From Pterobdella sp. o SKG-2022 (Eukaryota > Annelida > Clitellata > Hirudinida > Piscicolidae), in the NCBI GenBank assembly GCA_964035795.1, contig OZ038321.1, positions 4,258,804 to 4,322,803 of the forward strand: a stretch of DNA of 64,000 bases, given 5' to 3'. Numbering within the stretch: the stretch's first letter is position 1; each line of letters opens with the position of its first letter. Shown here one piece after another: positions 57,415 to 64,000 of the stretch. The position numbers were made by a program, and so were the translations under genes. Under the pieces are notes generated by a model. It saw nothing but the letters and a program-made list of their open reading frames with translations, did not search any database and had not been told where the DNA came from.

Positions 57415-60387
57415 CTATTTCATTTTTTTACCATACTCAATTACTGATAAAAATAAACAAAAATTACCTATTAAGACAGCTATGTTAGGTCTGTTGAGTG
57501 TTTTTTTTGTTTGATCCAGGGACAAATTTTGTTCTTTTGCGAGTCCTACTGTGGTCAAAGGAGTTTTTTCTGGATTGTTTCCATTGTTCAATTCATTATT
57601 TTCTGGTAGTTTTTCAAGGGTTTTTTCATCAATATTTTTGGTTTCTTTTATGTTATTTTTGTTTTTTTCTGATGAATCATTTCGAGTATTATGATTGTTT
57701 TCATGTTTTATGTTTTCTCTATTCACTTCATTTATAAACTTTGCTTTTACTTCTTCATCTAAAGTTTTCTCTATTAACGCTTTATCGTTTTCACCATCAA
57801 CTTCATTATCGTTTCTTTCATTAGATTCATTTATCTTATCTATATTAATTTTAGTTTCTTTTTGAAAAACCCCGATATCTTCATTATTGTCTATTTCTTT
57901 TATAAAATCTATACTAATGGTATCTGTGAAAAGATCGATTTTTTCTTCTAATTTTCCGTTTTCAATTATTTTCTCATTATCATTTTTTTTATTACTAATT
58001 TCGTTCAATTTTAATTCTTCGTTTTGTACATTATTAATTTTTCCAGTGATCAAGATTTCCAAACCTTTTTCAATATCTTTTTCTATAACTTGCTCTACTT
58101 GTGGAGTTTCACAATTATCTTTCAAATCTTTATCACAATTAACTGTAGTGTCAGTTCCATCATTTCCACTACTTGAATCTGGACAAGGTGCGATAAGAGA
58201 AAGATGATTTTGTGTAGAAGTTGATTCATCTGTCGACGAGACTTCTACTACTGGTGCATTTTCATTTGTTTGTGAACTCTCACTGAATTGTACAGTTTTA
58301 TCAATAATTTTATCCTCAATAACTTCTCTTTCATTATGGAGTTTATTTTCATTTTTAAGTATATTTTCAACTAGAATTTTATCTATTTCTTTTTCATTTT
58401 CGTCATGTTCATTTTTTGAAATTTCTGTTTCAATTTTATTTTTTAGAATTTCTTTTGATGAGCTTTCTGATTTTTCTGTAGTAGTTTGAGTAGTATTTGC
58501 TCCTTCATTAGTTTCCGGAATGACGTTCGCTTTTTCGTTTTTCTCTTTTTCAGCATCTTCTTTGTTCTCTTCTATAGCTTCTGTGGTGTTTTCTGGTTCT
58601 TTAATTTTTCCTTCAGTACTTTCTGTTTTATCTTCAATGTTTTCTTTTTTCCTTTCTTTCAATTCTTCTTGTGTTGTTACTTTTGTTTCATTTTCTGTTT
58701 TGAATTCTGGTTCTTTTTTCTCGTCATCAGTTAATTTTTGTGGTTTGACTTTTATTGAGACCTCTGACCCACTTTTTGTTCCCTCACCATCAGCTTTTGT
58801 AACGTTTTCTGTGGCTTCTTTTTTTTCTACTTTGATAGTGTCTTGGGTTTGCTCAAAAGTTTCAATTTGAGTAATAACTTTTGACTTTTTTTCTTTTTTT
58901 TCTTCTTGAACAGTTGCTTGTGAGCTTTCTTCTCGTTTGTCATGCATTATAATTCCCTCTTCTACATTCTTTTCTTCTTTAAAATTTTCTATTTTTTGTT
59001 CTGATATCTCCTTTTTTCCATTATCACAAGTTTGTGTAGTAGTTGGTTCTATTTTTAGTTCATCATTAGAGCTTTCCTGTGGATTTTCTTGGATTTCAGC
59101 GTATGTTTTAAGTTCACATTTCACTTCTTCGATGGCTTCTTGTGGTTTTGATTCAAGTTCTTCTTGTAACACCGTTTCTCGTTCTTTTGTTGCTTTCGGA
59201 TCATCATTTATTTCATATGAAGATACTTCGTTTTGTTTTTCATCAACGACTTCTGCTATCTTTTCTGGTTCTAAGATTTTATCATCAATAGTTACTGTTT
59301 CACTTCCAGACAAATCTATTTTGGAGTCATTTTCATTTGAAGTGTTTGAACCTTCAACATTACTCGTAAGCTTTTCTTTTATTTCTTCTACAATGACTGG
59401 GTTTTCTGTTTCTTCTTTTTTAGTATCAATGTTTTCGGCAAGAATATTGTCAATTTTTTTTTCATTTATATCAATGTCTTTCTTTCCATCAGTGATAGAG
59501 TTTTCTAATTTTTTTATATTTTTAGGATTAGCATTCAAAATTGGATTTATCTTATCTTGTGAGTTTTTTATATTTTCATCCATTTCAATCTCATCTGTTT
59601 GATTATCTCTTTCATCAGCTTTATAATCATTTACTTTTTCATTTCTTTCATTCTCATCTTTTATTTTCTCAAAAGTAGTTCCCACGTTACTTTCTTTCAA
59701 TTTTTCATGATTTTCAAGTATATTTTCAATCGGTTCATCATGTTCCAACGAAGTTGCTTGTGATTCACACTCAGTTACAATATCTGATTTCATCGTGTTC
59801 TCAACGTCCTTCAGAGGCGTTTCTTCACTTATTTTCTGTTCTGTTTTGGCTTCTTCGGCGATATCTTTTTTGGTAGAGGTGCTATCCTCAAATTGCTTTT
59901 GTTCATCATTTTTGATATTATCGTGTACTTCATTACTATTCACACTTTCTTGTGTTTCACTATTGATGTTCAATGGTTTTGCTTCTATATCTGTGAGTTT
60001 TTCTAAGTTTGTTTCGGTCGATTCATTTGGAACTTCATTTTCAGTTTCAGGTTTTTCTTCTGTTTTCTTTTCTTCATTTTTTTCTCCGATATTTTCGTTT
60101 TTTTCAATTACATTATGAATGATTTTTTCTTCCGATTTTTCGTTTTGGCCTGGGGATTTCGTTTCACCATTTTTTATCAAACCGTTCTGTAGAGATTCAA
60201 TAATTGTTTCCTTAGTTTCTTCTTCAGGTTTATCTTGACTATCTAAAATTTTATCAATGATATCGTTAACAATAATCGTTTCATTAATGGGATCTTTGTC
60301 ATCATTCACTGGGTTGTTTTCGTTTGTTTCTCCTTTTGTGGCATTATCAGCTTCCTTTTTTTGCTTTTCTTGCTCCATTTCCTTCAA
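57415..60387 (-). CDS. Long acidic Glu/Lys/Asn-rich protein of unknown function
   Basis: An uninterrupted - strand frame of up to 990 codons. The first ATG is at 60378-60376 (MEQEKQKKEADNATKGE), preceded by AATTTTGAAG, which could also be an acceptor, so the start may be internal. I do not recognise the protein. It is dominated by Glu, Lys, Asn, Asp and Thr, with no globular domain and few cysteines, probably disordered or coiled-coil. A short motif recurs: IIDKILDSQ near the N-terminus, KKIDNILAENI in the middle and EIDKILVENIL later. The C-terminus as read (PNIAVLIGNFCLFLSVIEYG) is hydrophobic and would be a membrane tail. However, a donor-like TTAATAG|GTAATTTTT at about 57467 precedes it, so the tail may be intronic. 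It is convergent with the acidic repeat gene and divergent from the ABHD14-like gene. Confidence 0.75.
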   Translation of the reverse strand: MKEMEQEKQKKEADNATKGETNENNPVNDDKDPINETIIVNDIIDKILDSQDKPEEETKETIIESLQNGLIKNGETKSPGQNEKSEEKIIHNVIEKNENIGEKNEEKKTEEKPETENEVPNESTETNLEKLTDIEAKPLNINSETQESVNSNEVHDNIKNDEQKQFEDSTSTKKDIAEEAKTEQKISEETPLKDVENTMKSDIVTECESQATSLEHDEPIENILENHEKLKESNVGTTFEKIKDENERNEKVNDYKADERDNQTDEIEMDENIKNSQDKINPILNANPKNIKKLENSITDGKKDIDINEKKIDNILAENIDTKKEETENPVIVEEIKEKLTSNVEGSNTSNENDSKIDLSGSETVTIDDKILEPEKIAEVVDEKQNEVSSYEINDDPKATKERETVLQEELESKPQEAIEEVKCELKTYAEIQENPQESSNDELKIEPTTTQTCDNGKKEISEQKIENFKEEKNVEEGIIMHDKREESSQATVQEEKKEKKSKVITQIETFEQTQDTIKVEKKEATENVTKADGEGTKSGSEVSIKVKPQKLTDDEKKEPEFKTENETKVTTQEELKERKKENIEDKTESTEGKIKEPENTTEAIEENKEDAEKEKNEKANVIPETNEGANTTQTTTEKSESSSKEILKNKIETEISKNEHDENEKEIDKILVENILKNENKLHNEREVIEDKIIDKTVQFSESSQTNENAPVVEVSSTDESTSTQNHLSLIAPCPDSSSGNDGTDTTVNCDKDLKDNCETPQVEQVIEKDIEKGLEILITGKINNVQNEELKLNEISNKKNDNEKIIENGKLEEKIDLFTDTISIDFIKEIDNNEDIGVFQKETKINIDKINESNERNDNEVDGENDKALIEKTLDEEVKAKFINEVNRENIKHENNHNTRNDSSEKNKNNIKETKNIDEKTLEKLPENNELNNGNNPEKTPLTTVGLAKEQNLSLDQTKKTLNRPNIAVLIGNFCLFLSVIEYGKKMK

Positions 60388-60971
60388 AATTGTGAATTTT
60401 TTTTAAATAAATAAAATAAAAAATAATTAATTTTCGAAACACAGTACTGCTTGAAGTACTGATAAAAATTTATGTTTTAAAAACATTATTTTTTGAAAAA
60501 AAATAATTAAAAAAGAATATTTTTAAACTTTTATGATGGCAATTTTTTCTTTAACGTTTCCCATTGAAGAAAAAGGTATTAATTAATTTATAAGTCAAAT
60601 CTCTGATAATATTTTATATGAGATTAAATCTTCAACAGTATATCAGCTTCTAGAGATAATTTTGAAATCTTATCCCTCGTATGATACTGAGTTAAACGTA
60701 TTTAAAAGAAAACCAATCGATATATCATAGAGCTCATTAAAATGTAATGACGCGATTGATTCAATTAAAATATATTTAAAATTTTCAAACAAGTTCATAA
60801 TTCAGTTTTTTTTTATTTCAAACAATCATTTTTGTTAAATAAATAATTTCTGTTTTAAAAAGTTTTTGATTTTCAGTTTGAGTTTATTTTAACTTCAAAT
60901 ATTACTTTCTCTACCTGTTAGGCGCTCTACATTTACCTTAGTTTTCCCACAATAAAAAACACTAATCGAAA
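60388..60971. promoter_or_regulatory. Divergent intergenic region, possible shared promoter
   Basis: About 580 bases separate the Glu/Lys-rich coding start (-) from the ABHD14-like start (+). It is AT-rich with no CpG-rich core and no certain TATA box, so a shared promoter is inferred from layout only. If the - strand gene has upstream exons, this region is intronic for it. Confidence 0.3.
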
Positions 60972-63316
60972 ATGAATAAGTTGCAAAACCAAATAGCAAT
61001 TTGGTTCACTAAAAAGCTTTTTATTATATCATGTTTTTCATTTTTGTTTATATTCATTATTTTTTATACTTTTAATCGCCCTGTTCCTAACACCAAGTCG
61101 GAACTTATCTCAAACACTAATAGTTTGCCCAAAGTACCCGAAAAAATTTTGGAAGCCAGAAAATCTATAAAAATTTTAAGTTACTTTGTCGATGTTCTAG
61201 TCAACCAAGAAGTATGTGTTTTTGCTTTCAAATTTATTTTTCAAATTTAACAACTACAAAAACTGTAAATTTTAATTAATTTATTCAGATTTGAACTTAC
61301 CATATTTTAAAATTATAAGCAGCTATTTTTAACATTTATTCATAAGAAAACTATTAATCATAATTTGAATCAAAATTACAATCAAGATGAACATTCAGTA
61401 CTTACATAAATTTATGGAATATTATTCTTTCAAGTGCAAAAACGAAAACTTTCTGTACTATATCACTCACATTTCCTCTAAATTTCTTTATTAAAGGATG
61501 AAATTTGATCAATGATAACACCATCTGTTTAAAACTAAATTATTGATTACTCATAAACCAATAATATAAACTCAAAACTTTGCATCATCAGAAGCTCAAA
61601 ATAAAAGTAGTCTCAGCTCCAACTTTAGATGCTTGGAAGGGAGAATTCCTTTTCCTACATGGCATGGCATTCACTTCTAAAAACTGGGTGGATTTGCAGT
61701 CTCTACAGTTATTAGCAGCTCTTGGTCATCGAGCCATAGCTATTGATTTGCCTGGTGAGTCACTAATGGCTGTATCATTTAAAAATTTAACTCTTATAAT
61801 ATTTTGGTAGATATTAATTTTTATTGATGCTGTTTCAGTTATTATCAAATCTAATTAGAGCATTTTGCTGCAAAGCTGTATAATCCAATTAAATCTTTTT
61901 TTCTTATATTTTATTTATCATCAACATAAATGTTTATTGCCTATATTTTCTCACTATGTGAGGTTAGACATTTTAGTTTATATTAAATTTTATTAGTGAT
62001 ATATTATTTAATATAATTTCCCAATGTCATGGTTCCAGTGTATATTTTATGAATATTTTTTTATTTGAGTTAGCTAATCAATTCTATTCAGTGGTTAATG
62101 ATTTTATTTTAGGAATATTCGCTTCTCTGGTCTACTTTAAATTAAAAAAAAGTAATAAAATATAAACCCTCGTTCTAATGATTGATGTGTTTCAAGTTGT
62201 TTTTTAAAATTTTTGAAGCCAAAGTTACAAATAACACTATAACTTACAAGTAATTTTTTAAGTTCAGTACTTTATTTATTTCAATATTAATTTCAGTTTA
62301 TTGAATAATGTTTAAATAACATTTTACTCTGTGTTAATATCTAGTAATTATGAAAAAGCTCACATGAAGATGTAAGTTATATGATAAGCTTTGTAGGTTT
62401 GATACTTGAACTTTTGTGCTGTGAATACTGAAAGCTTATTTAAAAATTTTTTCTTTTTTTATTTTTCCGATAACAAAATATTATATTGCAGTAAGTTGCT
62501 TTAGGTAGGTAAAAATGGAGCTTAGGTGTAATTAAAATTGCATGGAATGTTTTGTAAATGAAGTAAATCAGGCCACTCTCTATATAGTTGGGATTAAACT
62601 GGATTTAAAGTTTTGGTATCCATCTACATCTATTCCTTTTATTATAACCTCTACATCATTTCACACCACCAACCCTTCTATCCAGGCTGGGGTGAGAGTC
62701 AAAAACTATCCCTCAACAGTGACTTCAACAACATCGCCTTTCTCTACAGCGTCATCCAGGTCTTGAACCTTACAAGGCCGGTCTTAGTCGCACCGTCTAT
62801 GGGAGGCGCATATGGCGTGCCGTACATGATGTACCCGGTGTCTTCTTCGTGTTCTGAGCGCATCTCGGGCCTTATCGCCATCGCTCCCATCAAGACTGAG
62901 CTGTATGAACATGCCGAGTATTTCAGATGCGAGGTGTGTTGTGTTCTGTAAATCATGTATAATGATCAGCATCGTTTTTTTTCTCGTTTTATTGTTTGTA
63001 CAGCTATGAAAAAATAACTAATAAGAAATGCTAATAATAAACATTATTATTTTAATGAAAATTTTTGTTGTTTTTATTGCCATTATTTTTAATATTATTA
63101 TGATCATTATCACCACAGGTACCAGCAATGATCGTATACGGCTCCGAGGACAAGAAGATAGGCCTAGTGTCGTTATCAAATCTTAGGAACATGCCACACA
63201 ATGAGATATGGGTGCTGGAGAAGGCTGGACATGCCGCCTATTTGGAAAAGCCAGACCATTGGGACCGCCTGTTGTATTACTATTCCAATAGTTACAAGAA
63301 GAATTTGCATCTGTAG
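60972..63316 (+). CDS. abhd14: ABHD14A-like alpha/beta hydrolase (four exons)
   Basis: Exons 60972-61211, 61592-61754, 62686-62933 and 63119-63316 join in phase with GT-AG introns into 282 residues (human ABHD14A is about the same size). Residues about 16-34 (IISCFSFLFIFIIFYTF) form an N-terminal signal anchor, which fits ABHD14A rather than soluble ABHD14B. The hydrolase fold shows FLFLHGMAFTSKNW (oxyanion HG), AIDLPGWGES, the nucleophile region VAPSMGGAYG, the acid VYGSEDKKIG and the base EKAGHAAYLEKP. Together these give a Ser-Asp-His triad spaced as in the family. As in human ABHD14B (SPSLSG) the nucleophile lacks the first Gly of GxSxG. ABHD14B is reported to deacetylate protein lysines, transferring acetyl to CoA; the role of ABHD14A is less clear. 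AATAAA lies 23 bases after the stop. Confidence 0.93.
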
Positions 63317-63338
63317 TTTTTTTGAGACTGTTGGTATT

Positions 63339-63344
63339 AATAAA
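63339..63344 (+). terminator. Poly(A) signal of the ABHD14-like gene
   Basis: AATAAA 23 bases downstream of the TAG stop at 63314-63316. Position and context fit, but the hexamer is common in this AT-rich DNA. Confidence 0.55.
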
Positions 63345-64000
63345 AGTAATAGTTTTTAGTATACCTAATTTTTTCATTATAATTATGAAAGTAATAATAA
63401 AAATAAAAAAATTATAATAATAATAAAAGTTGAAATAACAAAATGAATGAAACGCTAGGTTTTACCGAAAAATATCGTTATTTTTTTTATAGCCATTCAA
63501 TAATTATCATAATCCATTTACATAAATTATTTTTAAAATATCATTATTTTTAATAATTATAATTAACTTCTATATATCATCTTTTGTTTGTTTTCTTTAA
63601 TTGTCTCTCAAGTTTTAACTTCTTATTCATGTTTTCAGTGAAATTCTTCTCAATTTTCATCATCACAAGTGCTCTAGAGATTTCCATTTATTCATCATTA
63701 TTGGTTCTCCATCTATTGTAGTGTTTATACTTTTCAAAAAGTCATTGGTTGAAATAAAAGTTTTTTACTTTAAGTTTCTTTGTTATAGTGAGTAAACTAC
63801 ATCAAACAATCATTAACTGGAAAATACTAAGCTTTTACATATGAAGAACATCATCCTCATGTGATTAATTTAAATTTTCTTGGTTAACTAAAACTTACTC
63901 AAAATAAAAAAACCAAAAATTTCAGTGATTTTCTGTTAGTTAAAAAAAAACTAGATATTTGTGAAAAAGTTTCATGGACAGCCAGTCCGAGCTAACGTCC
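63345..64000. other. Intergenic, nothing recognised
   Basis: AT-rich DNA to the window edge. No exon, RNA gene or transposon was recognised. Confidence 0.4.

Noticed and set aside
58486..60118. Ser/Phe/Cys-rich + strand frames opposite the Glu/Lys-rich gene
   Set aside because: Reverse-strand shadows of GAA/AAA-rich codons.

Overview
This is AT-rich metazoan nuclear DNA. The genes are split by GT-AG introns, and the identifiable ones are animal families: a PRDM14-type PR/zinc-finger gene, a Wnt ligand with all 24 cysteines visible, and an ABHD14 hydrolase. Between them lie LINE relics, a Penelope-like retroelement remnant, a tRNA-derived SINE family and very long trinucleotide arrays. The standard genetic code fits every exon. 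I cannot name the phylum; an invertebrate is most likely, because the PRDM14 and Wnt proteins are divergent and the repeats are not ones I recognise from vertebrates.

Layout. 1-15.9 kb is gene-poor: degenerate repeats, (AAT)n and (TATAA)n arrays, one nearly full-length but dead RTE/BovB-like LINE (5.3-8.2 kb), and T-rich low-complexity DNA. 15.9-21.8 kb is the PRDM14-like gene on the + strand, whose large intron holds a second LINE fragment. 23.8-24.7 kb is an almost pure (ACT)n array of about 850 bp. 26.9-31.8 kb is a Wnt gene on the - strand. I rebuilt six exons from splice sites and phase; several are too short to stand out as open frames. Its introns carry a SINE and a Penelope-like element with a GIY-YIG endonuclease domain flanked by inverted arms. 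32.7-47.5 kb is gene-poor and rich in SINE, MITE-like, LINE-tail and Penelope-arm relics. 47.5-52.7 kb is one giant + strand exon encoding about 1,729 residues of a very acidic protein. It is built from thrombospondin-type-3-like calcium modules joined to a conserved EEEH...EEFVHHVEDEE segment, with five perfect-period 303-bp tandem units. 57.4-60.4 kb is a convergent - strand exon encoding another long acidic, Glu/Lys/Asn-rich protein. 61.0-63.3 kb is a four-exon ABHD14A-like gene, divergent from the latter across about 600 bp.

No operon-like or pathway link joins the recognisable genes. PRDM14 is a nuclear regulator, Wnt is secreted, and ABHD14 is probably membrane-anchored. The two acidic proteins are the least explained content. 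The modular TSP3-like protein is the strongest candidate for something undescribed: a probably secreted, cysteine-poor, calcium-binding repeat protein with an internal RTKR site and four short hydrophobic/basic segments set in an acidic background.
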